From Homalodisca vitripennis (Eukaryota > Arthropoda > Insecta > Hemiptera > Cicadellidae), in NCBI RefSeq assembly GCF_021130785.1, contig NC_060214.1:42019001-42083000 (forward strand): a stretch of DNA of 64,000 nt, read 5' to 3'. A program made the translations under genes and the position numbers. This document shows positions 36,340-47,760 of this stretch, piece by piece (the stretch's first letter is position 1; every line of letters begins with the position of its first letter). A model generated the notes under the pieces. It searched no databases. It was not told the origin of the DNA and saw nothing but the letters and a program-made list of their open reading frames with translations.

Positions 36340-36930
36340 ACTATGATGTTTGAATGGCCCTGATATTTTCAATGCAAATTAAATAACGATTCAGTGACTG
36401 GTTGGTTTTAAACTAAACCAATATTGTCTAAAGACTTTTATTACTGAGAATAACATTGTAGACGTTCTTTTTATTATTTCTGTAAGTTAATTCAATATTT
36501 TGTGTCATACAAATATTTTTCTCACTTAAAAATAAAGTTATGTTTGCACCGCGTAATGCTGTTAAGCAGTGGTAAATATTATAAATGTGAGTTTCTATGA
36601 TATTTCAAATGACTATTACCTAAAAAATATACTTGAAAATTTATGAAATAAAACATTTTAATATATAAAAAATACTTGTATTGTAATATATTGTATTTAC
36701 GTTATAACCTCTTAAGGCAATAATCAAAACAATTGAAAGACTGCACCTTCGATCTGAGAATGATAACTTTTGATCATAATATCCTCTGTCAGGAGGAGTT
36801 CTGAGTATAATAGCTCTGTTTTAGATTGTCCATGACAGACTAAGTGAGATTATCTGCTAGTCTCTCAGCCAGTAGTCTGAGAGTGATAGTTCTATAACAC
36901 ATAATCTATGACAGACAGATTTATACGCTG
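36340..36930 (+). repeat. Dispersed repeat with ~85-bp internal units
   Basis: Plus-strand counterpart of 31640-32255. Its right part contains two units: CTGAGTATAATAGCTCTGTT..CCATGACAGACT at 36803-36843, and CTGAGAGTGATAGTTCT..CTATGACAGACAG at 36887-36929. The same unit recurs at 28.5 and 61.2 kb. Non-coding in every frame. Confidence 0.8.
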
Positions 36931-37019
36931 TCTTTGATCATCTGTATTTGAAATGACCCAAAGTGCTGCCATTGCCTAGGGAATCATTGCAAGAAGTGTT
37001 ATAGTTTATCTTGATAATT

Positions 37020-38187
37020 CAGCACTGTGGATCATATCATTGTGTCAGAATTGTGTCCTCGTTCATTGAACATCTTCATTATATTTGGTACTCTAGGACG
37101 TAATGAAGCACCGAATGAATCAACAGTTCGCAGATTCATGAAACGTTTCAAGAAACGGGTTCAACAGTCGACCTCAAAAGTTCTGGACGTCGTCGTTGTG
37201 CCCGAACTGAACAGAACATTGAAGTGGTTCGTGACAGTGTGGCTGTTAGCCCAGGGAAATCAATACGTCCGTCGTTCTCAACAATTGGGTTTAAGATGTT
37301 CTTCTGTATGGAGAATTCTTCGGTATGATCTCAAATATCACCCCTATAAAATTCAGCTGAGGCAACAATTGAAAGTGGCAGATCACCAGAAGACACGACA
37401 TTTGTTGATTGGGTATTGAGAAATTCGCAGGAGGAAGAAAACTACGCAATTAATATCATCTTCAGTGATGAAGCGCACTTCCAATTGAATGGATATGTTA
37501 ATAAACAGAACTGCCGTATCTGGGGTTCAGAAAACCCTCGCATGATTAACGAAAGGGAAATGTATCCACAACGAGTGACAGTTTGATGCGGCTTTTGGTA
37601 GGGCGGCTTCATCGGCCCTTATCTTTTTGATGATCAGGAAGGGCAAGCTGTGACAGTGAATGGAGACCAATACCGTACGATGATTAGGGAGTTTTTGTGG
37701 CCTCATTTGGATAATATAGACATTAACCAGCTGTGGTTTCAGCAGGATGGTGCCATCTGCCACGTTGCCCGTGAAACAATTGTGTTCCTCCGTGACCGCT
37801 TTCAGGATCGCGTCATTTCTTGTAATTCCGACCATCAATGGCCACCAAGGTCATGTGACTTAACAACTTGTGACATTCATTTTTGGGGTTATCTAAAGTC
37901 ATTAGTTTATACCAATAAACCCCCAACCATCAATGAGTAGAAGGAGGAAATTCGACGGGTTGTCGGCCAAATTGAAGTGGAAACTTGTCGTGCAGTCATG
38001 GCTAATTTCATGAACAGAGTTGCTGCGTGCCAGCGTAGCAGAGGAGGACACATGCATGACACTATTTTTCATACATGAAATCGGAAGGTTAGATGAACAT
38101 ATTTATGTATTTTATTTCAGATTTTCATTAAAATAAATCTCTTAATTTGATGTATCGAAACCGGTGCTCTTTTTGAATCACCCTTTA
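37020..38187 (+). mobile_element. Degenerate mariner-like DD41D transposon (5' truncated)
   Basis: Contains a nearly full-length but broken transposase (next entry) followed by ~100 bp of 3' flank that ends GAATCACCCTT next to TA, matching a Tc1/mariner-type end. A corresponding AAGGGTGATTC start was not found upstream, so the left end appears lost or too diverged. The family differs from the element at 22.1 kb in both termini and protein sequence. Confidence 0.8.
37027..38078 (+). pseudogene. DD41D mariner-like transposase pseudogene
   Basis: The N-terminal helix-turn-helix part is visible as NEAPNESTVRRFMKRFKK, followed by a second region ending SVWRILRYDLKYHPYKIQLR. A frameshift near 37395 moves the match to another frame, which carries NIIFSDEAHFQLNGYVN with the first catalytic Asp (codon 37467-37469). 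WFQQDGAICHVARETI carries the second Asp (37746-37748), and PRSCDLTTCDIHFWGYLKS the third (37872-37874), with 41 residues between them. The end matches the family style (VVGQIEVETCRAVMANFM) and stops at 38076-38078. At least two frameshifts occur (one in the linker near 37180-37270), plus internal stops in V*CGFW*GG near 37585-37600 and NE* at 37938. The catalytic triad residues themselves survive. Clearly dead. Confidence 0.92.
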
Positions 38188-40950
38188 TTTGTGTATATAT
38201 ATTTTATAAATTAGAATGGTTACAATGGTGAAGCAAAATTGTGTTTTAAGCTAGCCAATAAAATTAGTTGAGAAATTTATTTGATAATTTTTAAAAGAAT
38301 AATATTGAGCTTTTTCCTACTGCCAGATATTGTTGATAGTCACGGTATTTAAATGTAATAAAAAATTTTGAAACCGTTCTAGGTACTTGACAATTGATAT
38401 TTAAAAAAATTTTTAGCCATTCTTGCAGTATGATTCTAATGAACTATCTATTTAATTCACCGTTATTATTTACAGTATTGTTTTCCAAGTTTATGTAATG
38501 CTAAGTTTATTAATGTTAATATTACTTTTTAATTTCACACTTTATACCTATATTTTAAGTTATCACTTGTTATTATAACTCATTACTGTTTTATCATTAA
38601 TTCTCATATATTGATTATTGTTACTTACTAAATTTTAACTATATTTATGTTTTTTTGCTAAGATTGTTTGGTAATGTTTCAGTAGTAAACAAATCACCTG
38701 TTTACTATTCTAATTTAACACAAAATTATTATATTTATATCAATAGTACAGTTCTTTAATATTATTTTCAATTAAGTTTATCGTTGGAAGTGAAATAAAT
38801 AAATGTTATTGTATTGCTGTTGAGAATTAAATAAATATTTCCATTACACTACTTCTCATATAAGTTTGTACAGAACGGAGAATTATGAAATAATCAATAG
38901 CCGCCTTATTGAAACGATATATCGCCTCAAAAACTATCAGTTACCCTCCGCACTTAACTCGAGGAGACATATCCACTAGCCTTTTCAGGCTGTTATCTGA
39001 AAATTTTAAAATGGTGGTGTGATATTCCAGGACAACCATTGGGATTGTACTCTTTTAACTGATAAATCGGTTTTTGTTGTGTCTAGCCAGACAGAAGGAA
39101 ACCGTGATGAAAATTAAATTAAAGTTACAATATTATACTTAGATAACTGAGTATTATTGGTGTAAAGTACAAATATTTTTACCAGTTGTATAAGAAAGTC
39201 CACATATATATTTATTCAAGTCTAATTTCGTATTTCTGAAGTTATTTACATTTACATATTTTATCTGTACCTATATTAAAGCGTAAGGCAGTTTTTATTA
39301 TTGTTGGTGTTTGTTATAAAAACACACAATTAACGATTAAGGAAATGTCACAATCAAAACTTATTTTAAATACTGATATAAGTAATATTTTGTATATTTA
39401 CTGTCTATTTACGTTTATTTTTAGTTTATAATTTAATTTCATATACCACCTAATAGTTTCTTTTCAGACGAAGACTATTTTTTACTTCTTGGACGTAAAC
39501 TGCCTACTAAAATAAAAAAAGTGGTAGTCATCAAACTATGCTCGGTGAACCTATAGGCCAGATTAAAAAGAACTAATTATCTTAATTAAAACAGTTATCT
39601 GAACGAACAAGTTTTCATTCATTATCATTTGTGTTTTTATTATACACCCTGCAGTATACCGTTCTTTATAACTATTACTAGGTTACAAACGTTTGGGCAG
39701 ATATAGTAAATTGATGAACTAGGAGTGAACAAGGAAAAACAAACATGTAGACTGGAAAATGCCAGGAAGTAATTTTGTTTCCGATTGAGAAACCTTACTG
39801 TGCCAAACTGATTAAACTACAAAGCGATAGAACTGTCACTTGCATTTGTTGCGAGGAAATGAATTGAGGTAAAAGAAGGTATTTTTTCACCTGATCTTCT
39901 TGAAGTAATGCACTTCTCGCTTTCACGTCTTATTTGCTCGTAATGAAGTAAGTTAGCTTCAATAACACAGTCCTGTAAAATCTGACAGACAACATGTAAC
40001 TACTAACTTACAATTCATCTTTAATAAACCAAGATGTTCTATTACCCTTATTCTTACTTCAGTCTTTGTTTTACTTCCTTGAACTTGATATAAACATAAA
40101 AAAGTTATAAAAAATATATAAATAAAAAGTATGAATAAACATTCAAATATAATATAAAACTTTAAAGTAATGAGACAAAAATGCAATAGCGTACTCATAT
40201 CGACTATAATGAATAGCAAAAATATATGTATTTCTAATAATTTGAATGCCACATACAAATCGTTTTAGACTCTTAACTTATTTGCAATACTTAGAAAAAC
40301 TTTAATAAAGTCTTCTGCTATACATTTTTCTCTTATTAGTATAGTTCACAAATTGTAATGTATTTATTAATTTATTATGATTAATTTTTATCGTAATGGA
40401 ATGCGTGAATTATACATTTTACTCCAGTAATATTTAGCGCTGATATGTGATGAAAAATGAAAGCATTAAAGACATTTGCGCTAGCTAAATAAAAATAAAG
40501 ACGAATCTATAAATGGCTTCCTAAGCATATTTGATTTTGGAATACTTATAATATTTATGTTCCGCAATCCAAAAATTAACAGATAACAAACAGCTTTTGA
40601 CACTTTTAAGTTTTATCTTATGTTTTTATTTTATTTTCGCCAAAGACACAACTCAAACATTTCATTAAGTTAAATTTTATAAAACAGAATTAGCCTACAC
40701 AGTGCTTGATCAGTAATATAATGCTGTTAACTTAGATAATGTTACCCTAAATATGTTAATCTAGATTTCAAGTGACGATGAATGACATACGTACCCAATG
40801 CATTTTCAACGGTTTGCTTTTTAAATACCTTTAAAACTTTTATAAAACCCATCTTAAGGAGCAAAGCTAAAGAATTGTATAAAAGGTACTAATTTAATTT
40901 GCAATATGGCATTTTCAATATTATCTGGTATATAAAATTGAATCAAACTC
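38188..40950. other. AT-rich non-coding stretch; possible LINE 3' end at 38480-38815
   Basis: No supported gene. The T-rich plus strand at 38480-38815 ends GTGAAATAAATAAATGTT, which resembles the untranslated tail of a non-LTR element but has no coding part. A 99-codon minus frame at 39959-40258 is hydrophobic and low-complexity, and I do not treat it as a gene. Confidence 0.5.
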
Positions 40951-40959
40951 AGTTTTGAC

Positions 40960-41366
40960 ACCTTGAACACATTGAAGACGAAGACAATGAAGAATCACTG
41001 GGTAAACCTCCTTTCCAGTTGGTGAAGTCACGTGCTCAAACGAGACGAAATCGGTATCAAGAGCAAAAAAATAGCTTAAATGTAGAAACTAGACATAGGC
41101 CTTCTTTAACACAATTTCCCAGGAAGAAGAGGGAAAATTTTATTATTGGTCAGTCAGATGTTGATGACAACTTAACCTCATCTGACAGAAAAAAGTTTTT
41201 GTTTGTCTCCCGCATGGCTCCAAAAATAAGTTGTGAAAGTGTAAAATCTTTTATGCAAGGTAAGATAGAGGCAAACTATGTAGTTGAAAAATTGCAGTCT
41301 AAGTATCCTGACGAATACTCATCTTTTAAAATAGGCGAACCTGTAGACCTATTTGAAGACATTTAA
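40960..41366 (+). pseudogene. LINE ORF1, C-terminal part
   Basis: An open frame from about 40960 contains a basic region (VKSRAQTRRNRYQEQ), then KKFLFVSRMAPKISCESVKS and YPDEYSSFKIG, the pattern of the RNA-recognition-like C-terminal module of ORF1 proteins in this LINE group. A TAA truncates it at VDLFEDI*; the residues after the stop, NPKFWPKKI, are the expected continuation, so the stop is a mutation. ORF1 proteins bind element RNA as chaperones. The start of the protein is missing. Confidence 0.75.
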
Positions 41367-42331
41367 AATCCTAAGTTCTGGCCTAAAAAAATTTTACATT
41401 GCTGTTTATAAACACAAAATTAAAAAGAATCATTTAAATAGCACACCAGAGCTTTTTAATCTCACAGGACATCTGCATGCAAAGCGGAACTTAGGTCCAA
41501 AAGTGACGTTATCTGTAGATAAGCCTAGTATTAGTGGCCAGACATTAAAATATGACATATATGTAATTAATACACAGTCACTGGCTGATAAATTGGCTGA
41601 ACTAGAACATATCCTTGAAAATGAAAACTATATCGCTATCTGTGTATGTGATCACTGGTGTTCCTCTGAGAACATAGCCTATGCACAGCTGAGAGGTTAT
41701 TTTCAAGCAGCAGCATATTGTAGAAGCAACAAGTTGAGAGGAGGGGTTGCAATCTACATTAAACATGGCGTTGATTTCCAGATGATAAGCGTAGAAAAAT
41801 TCTGTGTGGAAAGTCATTGTGAAGTGGTGGCTGTGACTTTGTGTTTCAACAGTTGCAGGGTAAGACTTGTATCAGTATACCGCATACCAAATGGTGACCT
41901 TGAAGTTTTTTTAGACTCGATTGAACAGTTGATATTAAGTATGTCAAACAAGAAAGTGGCCTATCTTAATTTGTGGTGACATAAATATTAATGTCCTAAA
42001 TGTAAACGACACGGCAACATTAAAGCTTCAAAACATGTCACAAAGCGTAAATTGTTATTATTGAAACAATACGCCTACCAGAGGGTCTGCATGCTTGGAT
42101 AATGTTATTACAAACCTTCCTAGGGAATATGTGTCTGTTGAGGTTAAGGAACCTATCTCAGATCACTTAACGTTGGCAGCTAGGATCTTGTGTAAGCCAA
42201 ACTGTTTAGAAGAGGATAAAAAAATTAAATCACGCAGCTTTACTCAAGGAAATATCAGCAAATATATGGATTTCCTCAGTATGATAGATTGGAATAGAAT
42301 AGTCGAAAACCCACCTTTGATTCATTCATAA
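41353..42331 (+). pseudogene. LINE ORF2, APE-like endonuclease domain (frameshifted)
   Basis: The match begins at about 41540 with KYDIYVINTQSLADKLAELE, the usual N-T-Q-S-L start. ICVCDHWCSSENIA follows, where the catalytic Glu of the typical SEHW motif is Asp. The GGVAIYIK and RLVSVYRIPNGD blocks are typical. After AYLNLW* the frame changes and the GD.N catalytic motif appears as ICGDININVLN near 41965-42000. The last endonuclease block, CLDNVITNLP..VSVEVKEPISDHLTL, contains the terminal S-D-H motif and lies at 42089-42170. These enzymes nick target DNA to start target-primed reverse transcription. The first ~35 codons of the 41353 frame belong to ORF1 sequence read out of frame and should be ignored. 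Confidence 0.87.
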
Positions 42332-42486
42332 AAATCTTTATTTTTGGAATGGATGAATGCTTCCCCATTAAAGAAATAAATAGAAAGAAATCAGCCTTAC
42401 ATCACAAAGATTGGTATACTAGCGAACATCAAAAAATGAAGAGAGAAGTGGAAAGCTGGTTTCATAAACTACAATGGGCCCCTCCG

Positions 42487-44327
42487 TTACCGCCTGCTTG
42501 TGGAGGAAACAAAAAATAAGTATACTGCAGTTAGGAAAAAATACAAAAAATCGTTACATCTAGCGGAGATACAGGCAAATGCAGAAGCAATAAAAGCAGC
42601 GCCTAACAAAGTAAAAAAGGCATGGGAAATAATAAATTCTTCAAGAAAAGAGACTGTCCACAAAGACACTCACTCTCTCTCTGCTGATGACTTCATGCGT
42701 ACTTCATCTCTGCAGTGGCTGATATTGCGAAGGAAGTCAGACAATCACTTACTACGGCTATGGATTTCCTCTCCAGTACCCAAGACGCCACGGATCAATT
42801 CCAGTGGAAGACAGTGTCTTGTGAGCAGGTGGTGGAATTTGTAAATAGCATGAAGAGCAGTCACAGTAGAGATATATATGACATTAGTGCAGTGTTAGTA
42901 AAAAGTGTCCTACCTGTTATAGTTTACCCCTTAACGGTTTGTATAAACCAGTGTTTAAAAGCTGGCACATTTCCAGACTCCCTCAAGCAATCTAGAGTTG
43001 TACCCGTATATAAGAAGGGTGACAAGTCATCTGCTATCAGCTATAGGCCCATCTCGATGGTACCCATATTTTCAAAAATCCTTGAAAAAGCAATGAAACA
43101 CCAGGTAAGTGAGTTTTTTTTAAAGTAATTCACTTTTTTCTACATTCCAATTTGGTTTTAGACAAGGTAGGTCGACGGTTGACGCGGTCGAGGGCCTTAT
43201 AAGATCTGTACTTACAAGTTTTGTAAATCATGCTAGTACACACACCATCCTTTGCGATCTTTCTAAGGCTTTCGACTGTGTGCCGCACGACATCCTTCTT
43301 TCAAAATTACACTTTTATGGAGTAAGAGGTGTGGAGCTCAAACTGTTTGAATCATATTTGGCAAACCGAACACAAAGAGTAAATATTCAAAATTCACTCT
43401 CTGATATTGCGAAGGTTGTAAGTGGCGTGCCACAGGGATCGGTCCTAGGCCCTTTTCTGTTTTTAATCCTGATAAACGATTTACCATCTAGTTTAAGCTG
43501 TAATTCTGTAGTTTTTGCTGACGATACTACACTGTACTATAGTATGCCAAATAAGGATCTAAACAATCTTAGCCTATTTATGTCAAACGCTCTTGAAGAA
43601 AGCATACATTGGTTTAAAGCGAATGGCCTGTCTTTGAACCAAACTAAAACACAACAATTTGTTTTTACTCTAAGCAGAGCCCATGTCAGTCACGAAAATT
43701 ACAGTAATGTAAATCTCCTTGGCTTTGTACTCGACCCTTGTCTAAATTGGAGTGCACACATCCAAAAGGTTTGTGCTAGACTAAATAGAGTAATCTACTT
43801 ATTAAGAAACTTAAGAAATAAGTTACCAGAGCCACTATTAAAAAATGCTTATTTTGCTTTTTTCCATAGCATTCTGTTGTATGGGATAAGTGTTTGGGGT
43901 GGAAGTCACCATCTAAAAAGTGTATTGTTACTAAAAAAAAAGCAAGCAGAATTATGAGAAGGGCGTCATTAAATGCTCATTGTAAACCTTTTTTTATTGC
44001 TGAGGGAATTTTAACTGTAGTAAATGTATATGTATGTCTTATAAAGTTAAGGAAAATTTGATAGTTTTAAGCTGATCTGTGATAACCACCAACATAACAC
44101 CAGAAATGACTATCAGTTGCAAGAACCCTTCTGTAGGCTAAGTCTAACAAAAAAATTGGCTTGATAGTGTCAGTCTTAAAATGTTCAATAAGTTACCACC
44201 TTGTGTTCATCAAGTAAGCCTTTGCAAATTTCGGTCATCCGTGTACAATTTCCTAGTGGTTAGGCCATTTTATGATATTAAGGAATTTTTTGAGTTAACA
44301 TCTAGGGAATTCATTACTGCTTTTTGA
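42487..44327 (+). pseudogene. LINE ORF2, reverse transcriptase domain and C-terminal tail (frameshifted)
   Basis: Pieces appear in order: a Lys-rich linker (42500-42660); the finger region VVPVYKKGDKSSAISYRPIS at 42990-43050; then, after a TAA near 43126, FGFRQGRSTVDAV and ILCDLSKAFDCVPHDILL. GVPQGSVLGPFLFLILIND follows, then the catalytic box VVFADDTTLYY at about 43510 (FADD form of the YADD motif), and the thumb ANGLSLNQTKTQ. A tail with MFNKLPP and FLVVRPFYDIKEFFEL extends to TGA at 44325-44327. Frameshifts or stops fall near 42700, 43128 and 43957-44170. The two catalytic Asp residues survive. Confidence 0.92.
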
Positions 44328-44614
44328 TGTGTTGTTTAAAATGTCTATTTTATTGTACTGTAAATGTTTCATGTATGCCTGATCTATATTTTAGTGTTTT
44401 AAACCAGTTAGATATTTTTATTGTAAATGTTGTTTTAACTTTCCGACAAATCAACCATTTATGTAAATAGTTATGACATGTAGTCATTGTTATGCAACTA
44501 TATTAATTTGTGTTTCTAGGTACATTGATACTGTACTGAAACAGATTGACTTACTATATTGACATTGTCTATTGCTTGTTAAAGTTTAATGACAGAAATA
44601 AATCTAGAATCTTG

Positions 44615-45464
44615 TCATTAGAGTGAAAGTGAATGTAAACGGCCTGAAGTAAACGTTTTTGACCTGAGTAGGCTTCTCAGTCCTAGGAATTGACATATAT
44701 TTTATTTCTCTTGAATATGTAGCAATTTAAACAATAGCATTGGGCATATCTTAGGCCAAAGTAGTTTACAAGGACTGGATATTACTATTTTTACCAAAGT
44801 AGATTTCTGAAATGGTCGTATCACCAAGTAATCATATGCCTACTAACTTTTGAAAAAAAAAAAATATAATAGGGGAATTATCATATTATGAGTGTTTAAA
44901 CAAAGTAAACTACGGACTTAAATTTTTTAAATTGTATGCAATGCTCAAGATAACATATACTGATTTAAATTAAAAGTTTTTATTTTGTAACAAATGTTTA
45001 TACATTTATATAGCTCTTTTAACAAAAACTAAACTACTACTTTTCTTAAATGTGGAGATACTACTTTTTGCAAAAACTTTGTCGATTGTCACGAAGTATA
45101 CTGTTCTTATTTTCCTATCTTGGGTACTATGTTTAAGTAAAACGCACCGCAAATGTGATTTAACTCGTTTTGGAAAATATAAAATAGAATGAATGGTAAT
45201 ACATTTGTGGTATTAAGACATGAGTTTAAGTAATAAGATACTTTCGCAAAAATATGTTTTGATTAGCGATTTAAAATTAAAAATTCAGTAAATGTTCAGT
45301 CACCTCAAATCTTGATGAAAACAATACTTTTGAGATTCCTACTCCAAGCGTGTATAGGAGAAAATTTAATAACAGTAACTTAATCCTTATCTTCTTTTAA
45401 ATTGTTCCTTTCGCAGTGCTCGTTTATACTAAAAAAGAGACCCACAATTTCATTAATACCCACT
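44615..45464. other. AT-rich non-coding stretch
   Basis: Nothing recognised. Confidence 0.6.
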
Positions 45465-45545
45465 TCTCCAAGTCACTTTTAAGCCGTTGTTCCATAATGG
45501 TTAAGTTTAAGAGGAGGCTTTTTAGCCCTAACCTCGTCTGATGAA
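45465..45545 (+). repeat. SINE-like 3' fragment (related to 57430-57515)
   Basis: AAGCCGTTG, GTTAAGTTTAAGAGGAGGCT and TAGCCCTAACCTCG-TG-ATGAAATAA align block by block with 57445-57515 (AGACGTTG, AATTAAGTGTTAGAGAGGGC, ATCCCTAACTTCGC, GGTAAAATAA). The head region is absent here, so this is a truncated copy. Confidence 0.6.
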
Positions 45546-47604
45546 ATAACATATTATTTGCTTTTTTACTTGCACTTACGATAAAAGCAAGTTATTTGTG
45601 ATAATTCTTTGCATCGAGAACATATAAGCTCATTTAAAAACTAAACAAATGTGAAATGAACGATCAAATCTGATAGGTGAATTAAAGAGCGAATATTATC
45701 ACAAAACAAGTAGATATAACATTATTATGTGGGGGTTTCACAATCCGGAATTTAATTTTCTAATACGAATAAAGACTGTAACATTTAACTGTGGAAAGAG
45801 GAGTAAGCCTTAGTTGCATAGATTTTTCTAGCATTTCTTCTATACTTTGTTGTAATCGGAGAAACCCTAGGTAATAGTTAAACTTTCAGCCAATGGAAGT
45901 TTAAAAAGGAAATATTGATAGTTACGAGGACCTCAAAACCATCAACAATTCCTGTTGTTTGAGAAGCTAACGTTATTATTATATCACACATCTAAAATTA
46001 CAAAAAGAAAACAGGAATCCCGTTTGGTAGATTCACGTTTGCTTATCAGGAGGTATTTTATAGCGATTTAAACCCTTGCATTGCGCAACAAGAAGCAATT
46101 TAGTATTATTTTTCGTTGTAAAGACATGAAACAATAAATTCAAGTTATTGGATGTCATACTGGCTTGAAGGTTACAATAGTTATAGAGACGGGAGTCAAT
46201 TTTATTGTCTAAATAAAAAGCTTGTAAAATGTATAGTATAATTTTCCCTTGACAGTCACTGAAAGTGGTTACTTACTGAAAGTGATGATCATACAGCTAC
46301 TATTATTAATGATGATAACAGTCAGGGATAAGTGCGTCAGGGTAAGACAACTATAATCTGAGTAAACAGTATGGTTTCAGATTTTAAGCCATTTGATACC
46401 CACTAATTTCAGCTTCCAGATAAATTAGCGTGGGTAGCGATCGGTATCTATCTTAAGGAAAATAAGAGAATCGATTTGAAGAATAACCAGGTAGTAGGGC
46501 CTAAGCTAATACAAATTATATCAGTTTTAAACCTGGGAATGTATTGCTTATTATGCTTTCGGAAGAGACCACTGCGTGACGTAATGTCAAATTATGTAAA
46601 CACTCGTTATTGAACGCACTTTTACTTAGACACCACCTACAACCTTAATATTCTAACATGGGCTATACTTGAATAAAATAAACATGTATGTCTTAGCAGA
46701 AAACATGGGTTTTTATTTAGAATCTATACTAATTGACTTAGGGTAAATAATGTTTCTGCGTATGTAATATATCCATCCAATAATTTGAAGAAAGTTTTAT
46801 TTCTCTTGAAAGTGTAATAATGTAATATATTACAAATAGCTTATTTATTCATACGTTTATGAAAGGATAATAAGATGTTAGCAATGAAGCATAAATACTA
46901 AATAATAAAACAATCCAAATAGCAATCAACAATATTGGAACAACTTTATAGGTTTTACCTACAGAATTAACGGTAAGTTTGGGAGTGTTATCACTATAGT
47001 CATTATTTATATAATACTTAATTTTTTAAATTCCAAACTTCTACAGGATAAAATAAGCTTTGTTGTAAAAAATACCACAGTTTTTGGCTTCTTAAGACTA
47101 AAGCAATATTTTCCGCAATAGGTTATACATTAAAGCATTGAATATGTAAATGTTCTACGTTGATAATATTAGAAATGATTTAAAAATAAGAAATAATTAA
47201 TTTACATTATAAGTACCATTAATCTATTCCTAATAAACTTTATAAAATATAGCACGTAGGGAATGGTATACAATGTTTTTACCAAGACAGTTGATTAATA
47301 TTGATTGAATGTTATTATTATAAATAAAAAGACGGTTTTTGTTAATTTGAGCAGTTAGATTATTTAATTCAGTAATAGTAGTTATAGCAAAACCTTTAAA
47401 ATGCACACAATAATGGTGTGAGAGAAAAATAAAAATTTTACAATGATTGAGTTTGGACTCTAAATTGTGTTTAATTTTTATCATAAGTTTGGTTCTAGTA
47501 TTGACACATAACTATAAATTTAATTAAATTCTATTTTAAATATTTAGTAGCTCTTTAAAATAATTGTAACAAATAATCTATATGTAATCTGTAATGTATT
47601 AGGT
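45546..47604. other. AT-rich non-coding stretch
   Basis: No supported gene or repeat. An 84-codon minus frame at 47230-47484 lacks recognisable features. Confidence 0.6.
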
Positions 47605-47760
47605 TAGTTCTTTACCTGAAGAAGAGATCAGATTGCAGATCTCGAAACGTAGTGTTACTGTTTTCTTGTTTCACTGAACGATGGCAAATGTCCGGAAAAA
47701 TCCTGTTTCCTTCACAATCCTTCCATCGTCAAAAAATAACCTTCAAACAAAGCAAAGAAA
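47605..47760 (+). repeat. Probable transposable-element 3' fragment
   Basis: The run CTGAAGAAGAGATCAGATTG, GCAGATCTCGAAACGTAGTG and CGATGGCAAATGTCCGG is less AT-rich than its neighbours and recalls a repeated 3'-end sequence of insect retroelements; a shorter related block lies at 21165-21205. The attribution to a specific element is from general impression only. Confidence 0.45.

Larger units (their letters stand above)
40955..44614 (+). mobile_element. 5'-truncated, degenerate non-LTR retrotransposon (CR1/L2/Jockey-like LINE)
   Basis: About 3.65 kb with the standard order: end of ORF1, APE-type endonuclease, reverse transcriptase, C-terminal tail, 3' untranslated region. The 3' end reads GAAATAAATCTAGAATCTTG, similar to the TTGAATC-type tails of insect LINEs. 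Frameshifts and stops break both frames, so it is inactive. The 5' part of ORF1 is missing, as expected from incomplete reverse transcription. The clade (CR1, L2, Daphne, Jockey) cannot be fixed by eye. Confidence 0.93.

Noticed and set aside
39959..40258. 99-codon minus-strand frame
   Set aside because: Hydrophobic, low-complexity translation typical of AT-rich DNA; no supporting splice or motif evidence.
42487..42669. 60-codon minus-strand frame inside the LINE
   Set aside because: Shadow of the Lys/Ala-rich linker of LINE ORF2 on the plus strand.
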